NCBI GenBank assembly: GCA_020636105.1
Contig: JACJYL010000001.1
Span: 4,030,001 to 4,094,000, forward strand
Direction: 5' to 3'
From: Lewinellaceae bacterium
GTDB lineage: Bacteria; Bacteroidota; Bacteroidia; Chitinophagales; Saprospiraceae
DNA length: 64,000 bases
Part shown: piece after piece, positions 43,750-52,557 of the stretch
Numbering within the stretch: position 1 is the stretch's first letter
How the letters are laid out: each line of letters starts with the position of its first letter
Made by a program: the position numbers and the translations under genes
Notes under the pieces: model-generated
The model's database searches: none
What the model was told of the DNA's origin: nothing
The model's input: only the letters and a program-made list of their open reading frames with translations

Positions 43750-44232
43750 ATGGTGATAGACAAAAAAATATCCGATTTACTCGAAGTAAAATTCTCCGAA
43801 GAAGCATTTTCGACCTGCTTTTTGATCGAACTTAAAATACATCCGGGGAATAAAATTGAAGTTTTTATTGACAGCGATGAAGGAGTCAGCTTTTCAACCT
43901 GTCAACAAATAAGCCGTTATCTTGAACACCATATTGATGAAAATGGCTGGCTGGGTGCAACCTATGTGCTGGAAGTTTCTTCCCCAGGAGTGAGCAGACC
44001 GCTAAAACTCAAAAGGCAATACCCAAAACATATTGGCAGAAAATTTGAGGTAAAACAAATAGAGGGTGAGACGGTCACGGGGACCCTTACCGAAGTCTCA
44101 GATTCCGGCATTGTGCTGGAAGAAAAAGCAAGAGTAAAAGAAGGCAATAAAAAGAAGAGCGTAGTTTTGACCCATGAGGTTGCCTTTGATCATATAGAAA
44201 AAGCAATAGTTAAGATATCATTTTCAAAATAA
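43750..44232 (+). CDS. rimP: Ribosome maturation factor RimP
   Basis: 160 residues. Conserved positions include IEVFIDSDEGVSFSTC and LEVSSPGVSRPLK near 72-84. RimP binds the 30S subunit and is needed for its final maturation. It is the first gene of the rimP-nusA-infB operon; nusA starts 6 bases after its stop. ATG at 43750 follows the leader hairpin. Standard family member, slightly divergent at the ends as usual in Bacteroidota. Confidence 0.94.
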   Translation: MVIDKKISDLLEVKFSEEAFSTCFLIELKIHPGNKIEVFIDSDEGVSFSTCQQISRYLEHHIDENGWLGATYVLEVSSPGVSRPLKLKRQYPKHIGRKFEVKQIEGETVTGTLTEVSDSGIVLEEKARVKEGNKKKSVVLTHEVAFDHIEKAIVKISFSK

Positions 44233-44238
44233 GTTACT

Positions 44239-45477
44239 ATGAATCTCGTAGAAACATTTTCTGAATTTAAATCAGGAAAAAACATTGACCGCCCAACGAT
44301 GGTGCGGGTATTGGAAGACGTATTTCGAACTTTGATTCGTAAAAAATATGGTTCTGATGAGAACTTTGACGTGATCGTAAACACGACCAACGGAGACCTT
44401 GAATTGTGGCGTGTCCGGGAAATTGTTCCCGACGGTGAAGTGACCGATGACAATGCCCAGGTTTCTATTTCAGAAGCGCTGTCCATTGACGAGGACTATG
44501 AAATCGGGGAGGAGTGTTACGAACAGTTGTTTTTGGAAGATTTCGGACGCCGTGCTATTATGGCTGCACGCCAGACGTTGATCTCCAGGATCATGGAATT
44601 GGAGAAAGACGAGATCTACAAGCAATATACTGAGCGGGTTGGAGAGATCGTAATGTGCGAGGTGCATCAGATTCTTAAACGGGAAATATTGATCCTCGAC
44701 GATGTTACGGATACAGAACTTATCCTGCCCAGAACCGAAATGATTAAGGGCGATTATTTCCGTAAAGGAGATATGGTGCGCGGAATCATCAAAGAAGTGG
44801 AAATGCGTAACAATAACCCGATTGTTATTGTTTCAAGAACAGATACTTCTTTCCTCGAAAAATTACTGGAACAGGAAGTTCCGGAAATTGAAGATGGACT
44901 AATCACCGTTAAAAAAATCGTCCGTATCCCCGGTGAACGAGCCAAAATCTCCGTAGAATCCTACGATGATCGAATTGACCCCGTTGGAGCCTGTGTCGGA
45001 ATGAAAGGTTCAAGAATACACGGTATCGTGAGGGAATTGAACAATGAAAACATTGATATTGTTAATTATACAAACAATACCAACCTATATATCCAACGTG
45101 CGCTCACCCCTGCAAAAATTACCAATATCGAATTTGATCAGGAAGCAAAAAGAGCTTCTGTTTTTCTTGAACCCGATCAAATTTCACTGGCTATTGGTAA
45201 AGGAGGATCCAATATTAAATTAGCCAGTCAGCTCACAGGATTTGAAATCGACGTTTATCGCAACACCCCTGTGGAAATCGAAATCGACGATGTGGATCTG
45301 GAAGAATTCAAAGATGAAATTGACGACTGGGTAATTGAGGCTTTCAAAGCCATTGGTTGTGATACGGCACGTAGCGTATTGCAGTTGAGTAAGGCAGAAT
45401 TATTGCGCCGTACCGATCTCGAAGAAGAAACAATTGATGACGTCACAAGCATTTTGGCGGCAGAATTTGAAGAATAA
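44239..45477 (+). CDS. nusA: Transcription termination/antitermination factor NusA
   Basis: 412 residues. NusA N-domain (about 1-130), S1 domain (about 135-205, VGEIVMCEVHQIL), KH1/KH2 (about 220-345, including VGACVGMKGSRI and LAIGKGGSNIKLASQLTG) and a short C-terminal helical repeat. The single C-terminal repeat is usual outside Gammaproteobacteria. NusA binds RNA polymerase and stimulates pausing at hairpins. It could therefore act on the hairpins before rimP and behind nusA itself. Confidence 0.96.
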   Translation: MNLVETFSEFKSGKNIDRPTMVRVLEDVFRTLIRKKYGSDENFDVIVNTTNGDLELWRVREIVPDGEVTDDNAQVSISEALSIDEDYEIGEECYEQLFLEDFGRRAIMAARQTLISRIMELEKDEIYKQYTERVGEIVMCEVHQILKREILILDDVTDTELILPRTEMIKGDYFRKGDMVRGIIKEVEMRNNNPIVIVSRTDTSFLEKLLEQEVPEIEDGLITVKKIVRIPGERAKISVESYDDRIDPVGACVGMKGSRIHGIVRELNNENIDIVNYTNNTNLYIQRALTPAKITNIEFDQEAKRASVFLEPDQISLAIGKGGSNIKLASQLTGFEIDVYRNTPVEIEIDDVDLEEFKDEIDDWVIEAFKAIGCDTARSVLQLSKAELLRRTDLEEETIDDVTSILAAEFEE

Positions 45478-45503
45478 ATAAATAATAGGGTATAAATAGC
45501 CCG

Positions 45504-45549
45504 ATTTTCTGCACAAGTAGAGGGTATTCCGATTATATTTGCAGAAAAT
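45504..45549 (+). promoter_or_regulatory. Inverted repeat with a TATATTTG box between nusA and infB
   Basis: ATTTTCTGCA (45504-45513) and TGCAGAAAAT (45540-45549) are perfect inverted copies with a 26-base loop. The right arm overlaps TATATTTG (45534-45541), a possible -7 box, but no good -33 partner is spaced correctly. May control a separate infB transcript. Confidence 0.4.
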
Positions 45550-45596
45550 ATGGAGAGCTGGATCCAATGATTATAGAACATTGACCTCTTTCCTAA

Positions 45597-45632
45597 AAGC
45601 TACGGAAGGAAAATTTTTTCCCTCCGTAGCTT
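45597..45632 (+). terminator. Hairpin between nusA and infB
   Basis: AAGCTACGGAAGGAA and TTCCCTCCGTAGCTT pair with one mismatch over about 14 bp and an A/T loop. No clear T-run follows. It lies 136 bases before infB, inside a spacer of 291 bases, and could cause partial termination or RNA processing within the operon. Confidence 0.6.
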
Positions 45633-45768
45633 CGTTTGATAAGAAAAAGCATAATCAAGATGTACAATGGTAATTATTAACTAAAAAATAAAAACATGTA
45701 AGTACCTCTTCAACAAGGATTAGCTTTTGCTTATTGGATAAACGAATTGCATTTTTTAAAATTTTTGA

Positions 45769-48762
45769 ATGAAGCGTTTAATTAAGGTAGCAAAAGAACT
45801 CAATGTAGGTATTCATACAATCGTGGAACACCTCAACCGCCTTGGCTTTGAAATTGATGAAAAGCCAACAGCCAAGGTAACGGATGAGATGTATAATGAG
45901 TTGCTCAATAAATACCAAAAATCCATTGCTATCAAGGAAAAAGCCGATAGGCTTATTATAGGTACCCGACCTACCTCTTCTAAAGAGGCTCCTTACGGTT
46001 CTTCTCATGTTTCAGAACCTAAAAAAGAAACTCCACCTCCACCAATTTTCAAAAAAGAAGCGGTAAAACCTCCGGTTGAAGCCCCGAAACCTGTCGAAGA
46101 AAAAGTCGAACCTGCGGCAACGCCGGAACCTCCAAAAGAAGAAATAGTTTCTAAGCCAGAGGCGCCGAAACTAAAAATAATTGGCAAGATCGATCTCGAT
46201 AAGCCGGCACACAAACAGAAAGAAGAGCCGAAACAAGAACCTAAAGAGGAACCTAAAGAGGAACCTAAACAAGCGCCGAAAGAGGAACCTAAAGCAGTAA
46301 AAGAAGAAACTGCCCCTCCAGCACAAGTAGCAGAAGAAAAACCTGTAATAGAAGAAAAAGTCGCTGAAGTAAAAGAAACAGTACCTGAAAAATCGACGCC
46401 TAAAAGCGATTCCACTCCGGTTGAAACTCCTATTCAGAAAACACCAGAGGAAGTCGTTCCTACTCCTGAAATAGTTAAGGAAGTTCCCGCCGGAAGTGTC
46501 CTGCATAAAGCGGAGACCCCCGAATTACGCGGATTAAAAATCCAGGGTAAAATTGATATAGACAAGTTCAAAAAACAACCCAAAAAGAAAAAGAAAGAAG
46601 TGCCTAAGGCTAAGCCTGCAGGGGACGTTAAAAAAGCAACTCCAGGTACTCCGGGAACCTCCAGTGATGCAGATGCCGACAGCAAAAAGCGTCGTCGTCG
46701 CAGGAAAAAAGTGGTTTCGCCCTCTAACAATAATTCACAGGGAGGAGGTCAAAACCGCCCCAATACTCCTTCTTCTTCTTCTGGCGACCGCAACAGAAAC
46801 AGGGACGTTAAGCCGCCTCTTAAAGGCCGTAAAGATGAGGTGAAAGAAATTTCCACAAAGGAAATTGAAGAAAAACTCAAAGCTACCTTAGCCCGAATCC
46901 AGGGCGGAAGCAAAAAAACAAGACAAAAACTTCGTCGTGACCATCGGGATCGTCACCGTGAACGCGAAGAAATGAAAGAACTCGAAGGTGTTGATGAAAA
47001 ATTACAACTCACCGAGTTTATCTCCGTGTCGGATCTCGCCAGTTTACTCGACGTTGAAGTATCGGATGTGATCATGACTTGTATGAACGTCGGGGTGATG
47101 GTATCCATCAACCAGCGACTAGATGCAGAAATCATCGAAATCGTTGCCGGTGAATTTGACCGTGAAGTGGAGTTTATTAGCGTAGAAGAACAGGTAGATG
47201 ATGAAGTTGAAGTAGAGGATGATCCGGCTGATCTCTTACCGCGTGCTCCTATTGTCACCGTAATGGGTCACGTCGACCACGGTAAAACATCCTTGCTCGA
47301 TTATATCAGGGAAGCCAAAGTCGCAGCGGGTGAAGCCGGGGGGATTACCCAGCATATCGGTGCTTACGAAGTGAAAATCGAAGGTCAAAAAATCACCTTC
47401 CTCGATACTCCGGGGCACGAAGCCTTTACGGCCATGCGTGCCAGGGGAGCCAAAGTAACCGACATCGCCATCATTATCATTGCTGCAGACGATAACATCA
47501 TGCCACAGACCAAAGAGGCGATCAGTCACGCACAGGCAGCAAATGTGCCTATGATTTTTGCCATCAACAAAATTGATAAACCAGGCGCACAGCCTGAAAG
47601 GATAAAACAGGAACTGGCCAGTATGAACCTTCTTGTCGAAGACTGGGGAGGTACCTACCAATCTCAGGACATCTCGGCTAAAACAGGGGAGAATATTGAC
47701 AAACTGCTGGAAAAAGTATTACTCGAAGCGGAAGTCCAGGAACTGAAGGCAAATCCTGACCGCGAGGCCGTTGGAGCTATTCTCGAAGCTTCTCTTGATA
47801 AAGGGAAAGGTTATGTGGCCAAAATACTCGTACAAAGCGGAACCCTTAGCATCGGAGATGCAGTGGTAGCAGGGGAACATTCCGGTAAAATCAAGGCCAT
47901 GTATAACGAATTTGGGAAGCGTGTAAAAACAGCCGGACCATCCACCCCTGTGTTGGTGCTCGGATTGAGCGGTGCTCCCCAGGCCGGTGAACGCTTCAAG
48001 GTGACGGAAAGCGAAACCGAAGCTCGTCAAATTGCCAACAAACGTGCACAGATCGTTCGGGAACAAACGAACAGGGCAACCAAACGGATCAGTCTTGATG
48101 AGATCGGACGCCGTCTGGCTTTGGGCAACTTTAAAGAGCTCAACCTCATCGTCAAAGGGGACGTGGATGGTTCTATCGAAGCGCTCTCTGACTCCCTGAT
48201 CAAACTTTCGGTTGAAACCGTTCAGGTTAACGTAATCCATAAGGCAGTTGGACAGGTCATCGAATCAGATGTCATGCTGGCTTCTGCTTCTGATGCCATT
48301 ATCATTGCCTTCCAGGTACGTCCTTCACTCAATGCACGCCAGCTGGCAGAAAAAGAGGGGGTTCAGGTAAAGACTTATTCCATCATTTACGAAGCCATCG
48401 AAGAAATTAAAATGGCCATCGAAGGATTGCTTGAGCCTACTAAAGAAGAAAAAATCACAGCCCAGGTCGAGGTACGCGAGGTATTCAAAATCAGTAAAGT
48501 GGGCACCATTGCAGGTTGCTTCGTAAGAGAAGGAAGCATTTCCAGAAATTCACATCTCCGTCTCATACGGGAAGGTATCGTTATCTATCCTGTGAAGGAA
48601 GGAGTGGTTGGAGAACTCTCATCCCTCAAGCGCTTTAAAGATGATGCCAAAGAGGTTAAGGCAGGGCTGGAATGTGGTGTTAGCATCAAAAACTACAATG
48701 ATATCAGAGTCGGTGATGTGATCGAATGTTATGAAATAATCGAGATCAAGCAGCGGTTGTAA
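45769..48762 (+). CDS. infB: Translation initiation factor IF-2
   Basis: 997 residues. The N-terminus holds the IF2-N subdomain (about 1-50, KRLIKVAKELNVGIHTIVEH), then a long Lys/Glu/Pro-rich linker (about 80-400) with short internal repeats, a second IF2-N-like part near 415-470, the G domain from about 495 (GHVDHGKT beginning at Gly500; DTPGHEA; NKID) and the C-terminal beta-barrels. IF-2 brings initiator tRNA to the 30S subunit. The linker is variable in Bacteroidota. It ends with a strong palindromic terminator. Confidence 0.97.
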   Translation: MKRLIKVAKELNVGIHTIVEHLNRLGFEIDEKPTAKVTDEMYNELLNKYQKSIAIKEKADRLIIGTRPTSSKEAPYGSSHVSEPKKETPPPPIFKKEAVKPPVEAPKPVEEKVEPAATPEPPKEEIVSKPEAPKLKIIGKIDLDKPAHKQKEEPKQEPKEEPKEEPKQAPKEEPKAVKEETAPPAQVAEEKPVIEEKVAEVKETVPEKSTPKSDSTPVETPIQKTPEEVVPTPEIVKEVPAGSVLHKAETPELRGLKIQGKIDIDKFKKQPKKKKKEVPKAKPAGDVKKATPGTPGTSSDADADSKKRRRRRKKVVSPSNNNSQGGGQNRPNTPSSSSGDRNRNRDVKPPLKGRKDEVKEISTKEIEEKLKATLARIQGGSKKTRQKLRRDHRDRHREREEMKELEGVDEKLQLTEFISVSDLASLLDVEVSDVIMTCMNVGVMVSINQRLDAEIIEIVAGEFDREVEFISVEEQVDDEVEVEDDPADLLPRAPIVTVMGHVDHGKTSLLDYIREAKVAAGEAGGITQHIGAYEVKIEGQKITFLDTPGHEAFTAMRARGAKVTDIAIIIIAADDNIMPQTKEAISHAQAANVPMIFAINKIDKPGAQPERIKQELASMNLLVEDWGGTYQSQDISAKTGENIDKLLEKVLLEAEVQELKANPDREAVGAILEASLDKGKGYVAKILVQSGTLSIGDAVVAGEHSGKIKAMYNEFGKRVKTAGPSTPVLVLGLSGAPQAGERFKVTESETEARQIANKRAQIVREQTNRATKRISLDEIGRRLALGNFKELNLIVKGDVDGSIEALSDSLIKLSVETVQVNVIHKAVGQVIESDVMLASASDAIIIAFQVRPSLNARQLAEKEGVQVKTYSIIYEAIEEIKMAIEGLLEPTKEEKITAQVEVREVFKISKVGTIAGCFVREGSISRNSHLRLIREGIVIYPVKEGVVGELSSLKRFKDDAKEVKAGLECGVSIKNYNDIRVGDVIECYEIIEIKQRL

Positions 48763-48780
48763 TTCCTTGTCATATAAATA

Positions 48781-48817
48781 AAAAAAGCCCGACGTGTTAA
48801 CACGTCGGGCTTTTTTT
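48781..48817. terminator. Bidirectional intrinsic terminator behind infB
   Basis: GCCCGACGTGTT and AACACGTCGGGC form a perfect palindrome flanked by A-run and T-run, so it works on both strands. It ends the infB operon and the convergent sortilin-like gene. Confidence 0.92.
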
Positions 48818-48849
48818 ATGGACAAATTTGATTTCCATCATTACCCCAA

Positions 48850-51800
48850 TTACGGATTACTCGCCTTACCTACCGGCACGATCAACGCCGGGATCCCTTT
48901 CTCACGATACAACTCATTAAACTCAACGATGTCCACCTGCAGGATGGATTCCATGGCTGCTTCATACATTTGCCATTGCTCCAACAGGTCCTGTAACCTT
49001 TGTTTAATGCCCAGCGAGATCCGGGGGTCATGGCTTTCGGCCCGTGTACGGAGGTTAATCAGTTCTGCATCCAGGCTATTCTCAAAATTGATGACATCCT
49101 GGTAGGTTTCCTGCTGGGGTTGCACCAGGTTGTTGATCAGGTTATCCATTTTCAGAGAAACATTTTTTCCTATTTTCACCAGGGATTCCGTGCCTTCCAC
49201 ATTTTGAAGGTAATTGATCAGGTTGTCCAGTTGTGTATTGATGGTCATCAGGGAATTCACGGATTGATGAATTTTATTCACGGTTTCGTCCACCGAGGTC
49301 AACACTTCCTGCTGAGACAAATAATCGTCTGAAGACACCTGGAGGGTTGGATCAGGCAAAACTTCCATTACGACTTCCTGTTGCTCTTTTCCATTCGACA
49401 ACCTGACCCTATACTTGCCCGGTGCAACCAGGCTGCCGCGGTAATCGCCCATCATAAAAAGATCCGTGACTCCGGCAAGCGTTTCTCTCCGAAAATCCCA
49501 GTAAAAGCGGTTGATGCCCTTTTGGGAAGGCAACTGCTGTTTTGCCGGAGGCCCTCCTTCGTATTCGGTATATTCCACATCTTTTTTATTGACGTATGTT
49601 CTCAGCAGGTAACCATTCATGTCCAAAATTTCCAGCCGGATCTCGGTGGTGGAATCTATGTGATTGGGCAGGTAATAATCAATGATCATACCGTTGGAGG
49701 CGTATTTCTTAACGGATTCTTCCTTTTTCAGTGCCGGTAAATTTTGAAGGGTTACCGGAGAGGATTGGAAGAGGATCATTTTTTTGCTGAACAACTTGTT
49801 CCTGCTTTGTTGAATGGCACTCAGGTCATCCAATATCCAGAAGCCGCGCCCCGAGGTAGCTGCAATCAGGTCATTGTCTTTAATACAAAGATCGTTTATT
49901 GGGCAGACCGGCAGGTTGAGTTGAAACCGATGCCATTTTTGACCAAAATCGATGGAAATGTAAAGCCCTCCTTCAGTTCCGGCATAGAGGATGCCGGGTT
50001 CAACAGGATCTTCTCTCACTACCCTGACAAAATGTTCAGGGTCAATTCCGGTAGTGATTTCTTTCCAGTTTACCCCGTAGTCCTCTGTATAATACACCAT
50101 GGGGGTGAGTTTGTTGAACTTGTATTTTGTGGCTACTACATAAGCAGCTCCTTGCCGGTGCGGAGAAACTTCAATACAATTGATAAGGGCCTCTCCAACT
50201 TGAGGAGGGGTAATTTCCGTCCAGGACTCCCCGTCATTTCTGGTGAGGTGCACCAGTCCGTCATCGGTGCCCACCCACAATTCTCCGTAATCCCGGGGCG
50301 AACAAGCCAAATAACTGATGGTGTTGTAATTTTCTCCCCCCGCACCCTCATTGGTGAAAGGGCCACCGCCCCGACCTTGTTTTTGAGGGTCATTCCGGGT
50401 AAGATCAGTACTTATGGCCTCCCAGCTTTGCCCTTTGTTTTCTGTTTTTAAGACTACGTTGGCCGCGTGATAGATCACCTCCGGTTTTTGGGGAGAAGCG
50501 ACTATCGGAGCGTTCCAATTGAAGCGGTATTTCATCTTTTTGGGCAACCCGGCCAATCCGATCTGCGGATAGGCCATAATATCTTTGGTGGTTTTCGTGC
50601 GATGGTCGTAAACGGAAATGTTGCCCTGGTAGCTGCCGCCGTAAATCAATTCCGGATGATCAGGATCAAAAGCCAGGAAGGCACTTTCTCCCCCTGAAAC
50701 ACTATAATAATCAATAGGGGTATTATTTACTCCGGGCCGGCTGGCAATGGCAATGGCAGAATTGTCCTGCTGACCGCCATAAAGGTAGTAGGGGACCCGG
50801 TTGTCGGCGATCACCCGGTAAAATTGTCCTGTTGGCTGGTTGGATTGAGAAGACCAGCTTTCGCCCCCGTTAAAGGTGATGCAGGCTCCTCCATCATTGG
50901 CGAGGATCATATTTTGAGGATTCTCCGGGTTGATCCAAAGATCGTGCTGATCGCCATGCGGATTGGTGATACGCTCAAAAGTATGTCCTCCGTCAGTGGA
51001 CTTCAGCATAGGGGCGTTGAGTACGTAAACGGTTTCTTTGTCTTTCGGGTCAGGGAAGATCTCGGTATAGTACCATGCCCTGGCTATTGTCAAACGTTCT
51101 TCATTCACCTGTTCCCAGGTTTCACCCGCGTCATCTGAACGAAAGACGCCTCCTTTTTCTGCCTCAATATTGGCATAAATGACGTTTGGATCTGCGGGAG
51201 ATACCGATATGGCTACTTTGCCCATTTCTTTAGGCAGTCCATTATACAAACGGTGCCAGCTTTCGCCCCCGTCATCCGATTTATACAATCCAGATCCCTT
51301 GCCTCCACTCCTTACTTTCCAGGGGAATCTTTGATGATCCCACATGCCGGCATACATGACATCAGGATTATGGATGTCCATGCTCAGGTCGGCGGCTCCT
51401 GTTGTTTCATCAACATACAATACTTTTCGCCAGGAATCTCCGCCGTCTTCAGATTTGTAAATGCCTCTTTCCTCAGTAGGTCCGAAGGCTGCACCCTGAA
51501 CGGCTACAAAAACTTTATTGGGATCTTCAGGATGAATTCGAATGGCGGCGATATGTCGTGAATCGGGGAGCCCCTTATGTTTCCAGGTTTTTCCACCGTC
51601 CTCAGAACGATAAACTCCGTCGCCATGGGTCGTCATCACCCCACGAACGGGATGTTCGCCCATGCCTGCGTAAATAATATCTGTATTGGAAGGAGCCACG
51701 GCAATGGCCCCGACAGAACCGCTATTGAATTGATTGTCTGAAATGTTCTTCCATTTCAGGCCACCATCAGTCGTTTTCCATAACCCGCCGCCCGTACTGC

Positions 51801-52005
51801 CCATCAAATAGGTCATCGGGCTTCCGGGCACTCCGGAAACTGCAACACTTCGCCCCCCTCTGAAAGGGCCAACGTTTCGCCATTGGAGTTCATTAAACAG
51901 GGGGGCATAAAAAACTGAACCCTGGCGATCAGGTGCTTGAGCAAAGACAGTATTTACCCATAGGGTAAATGTCAAAAATGCAAGCCAGTTAACTGGGTGC
52001 TTCAT
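48850..52005 (-). CDS. Sortilin/VPS10-type BNR-repeat exported protein
   Basis: 1051 residues from ATG 52005 (MKHPVNWLAFLTFTLW...VFAQ signal peptide). The first about 750 residues are beta-propeller blades with some ten Asp-box motifs (KTTDGGLKWKN, RSEDGGKTWKH, KSEDGGDSWRK, KSDDGGESWHR, RSDDAGETWEQ, TEDYGVNWKEI). A beta-sandwich follows at about 790-880 and a helical region at about 900-1040. Such proteins are common in Bacteroidota and are labelled glycosyl hydrolase or sortilin-like; no sialidase active site is seen, so a binding role is more likely. No T9SS domain is present. Confidence 0.85.
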   Translation of the reverse strand: MKHPVNWLAFLTFTLWVNTVFAQAPDRQGSVFYAPLFNELQWRNVGPFRGGRSVAVSGVPGSPMTYLMGSTGGGLWKTTDGGLKWKNISDNQFNSGSVGAIAVAPSNTDIIYAGMGEHPVRGVMTTHGDGVYRSEDGGKTWKHKGLPDSRHIAAIRIHPEDPNKVFVAVQGAAFGPTEERGIYKSEDGGDSWRKVLYVDETTGAADLSMDIHNPDVMYAGMWDHQRFPWKVRSGGKGSGLYKSDDGGESWHRLYNGLPKEMGKVAISVSPADPNVIYANIEAEKGGVFRSDDAGETWEQVNEERLTIARAWYYTEIFPDPKDKETVYVLNAPMLKSTDGGHTFERITNPHGDQHDLWINPENPQNMILANDGGACITFNGGESWSSQSNQPTGQFYRVIADNRVPYYLYGGQQDNSAIAIASRPGVNNTPIDYYSVSGGESAFLAFDPDHPELIYGGSYQGNISVYDHRTKTTKDIMAYPQIGLAGLPKKMKYRFNWNAPIVASPQKPEVIYHAANVVLKTENKGQSWEAISTDLTRNDPQKQGRGGGPFTNEGAGGENYNTISYLACSPRDYGELWVGTDDGLVHLTRNDGESWTEITPPQVGEALINCIEVSPHRQGAAYVVATKYKFNKLTPMVYYTEDYGVNWKEITTGIDPEHFVRVVREDPVEPGILYAGTEGGLYISIDFGQKWHRFQLNLPVCPINDLCIKDNDLIAATSGRGFWILDDLSAIQQSRNKLFSKKMILFQSSPVTLQNLPALKKEESVKKYASNGMIIDYYLPNHIDSTTEIRLEILDMNGYLLRTYVNKKDVEYTEYEGGPPAKQQLPSQKGINRFYWDFRRETLAGVTDLFMMGDYRGSLVAPGKYRVRLSNGKEQQEVVMEVLPDPTLQVSSDDYLSQQEVLTSVDETVNKIHQSVNSLMTINTQLDNLINYLQNVEGTESLVKIGKNVSLKMDNLINNLVQPQQETYQDVINFENSLDAELINLRTRAESHDPRISLGIKQRLQDLLEQWQMYEAAMESILQVDIVEFNELYREKGIPALIVPVGKASNP

Positions 52006-52557
52006 TGTACCGTTTGTGTTTTTGACGCAATACCATTCGGGAGGGACAATGGCCATTACGTGCAGTTCTCAATAGTAGTAGATAGTATGTTATTCCCGGT
52101 TTTCCGGCCAACACAAAGCGTAGATGGCCCAAAAACATCCGTAAATGCACCAAAGGGCATTCACAATTGTGTGTTTTTCTAAAAAACTGCAGAGAAATTT
52201 GAGAGTGGTTCACTTTCCTTATCGAAAAGCAAAATGGCTGATGCGTAGCATCAACTCGGTAAACCTGTTACGGTTCCTGGAATAACAATATCAGGCGAGT
52301 GTGTAGTTTATTGTCCCCGATATTGTATGACACCTCGAAAAGCAGTAAATCACTTGACAAGGCTTAATATTCTTAGTATAATAATCGCTATTAGTCCTTC
52401 GATTGAATCGAATCAAACGCAATTTACCGTTTTTTTGTAAAAAATTACCGTTTTAGGTCTGAAATTGCATCATTTCATAGATTTTGGATGGACGGCCCAA
52501 TGTGGCTTTTGTTTTTTTGATGTTTTTGGGAAAGGCAAATATTTTTAGATTGGCACC
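52006..52557. other. Spacer between ABC-F and the sortilin-like gene
   Basis: 552 bases without a credible gene. TTACCG occurs twice near 52423 and 52446 flanking a T/A-rich stretch. The promoter of the sortilin-like gene should be here; no consensus match was found. Confidence 0.4.

Noticed and set aside
49744..50451. Open frame of 235 codons on the plus strand
   Set aside because: Antisense to the sortilin-like gene, whose Asp-box repeats are clear.
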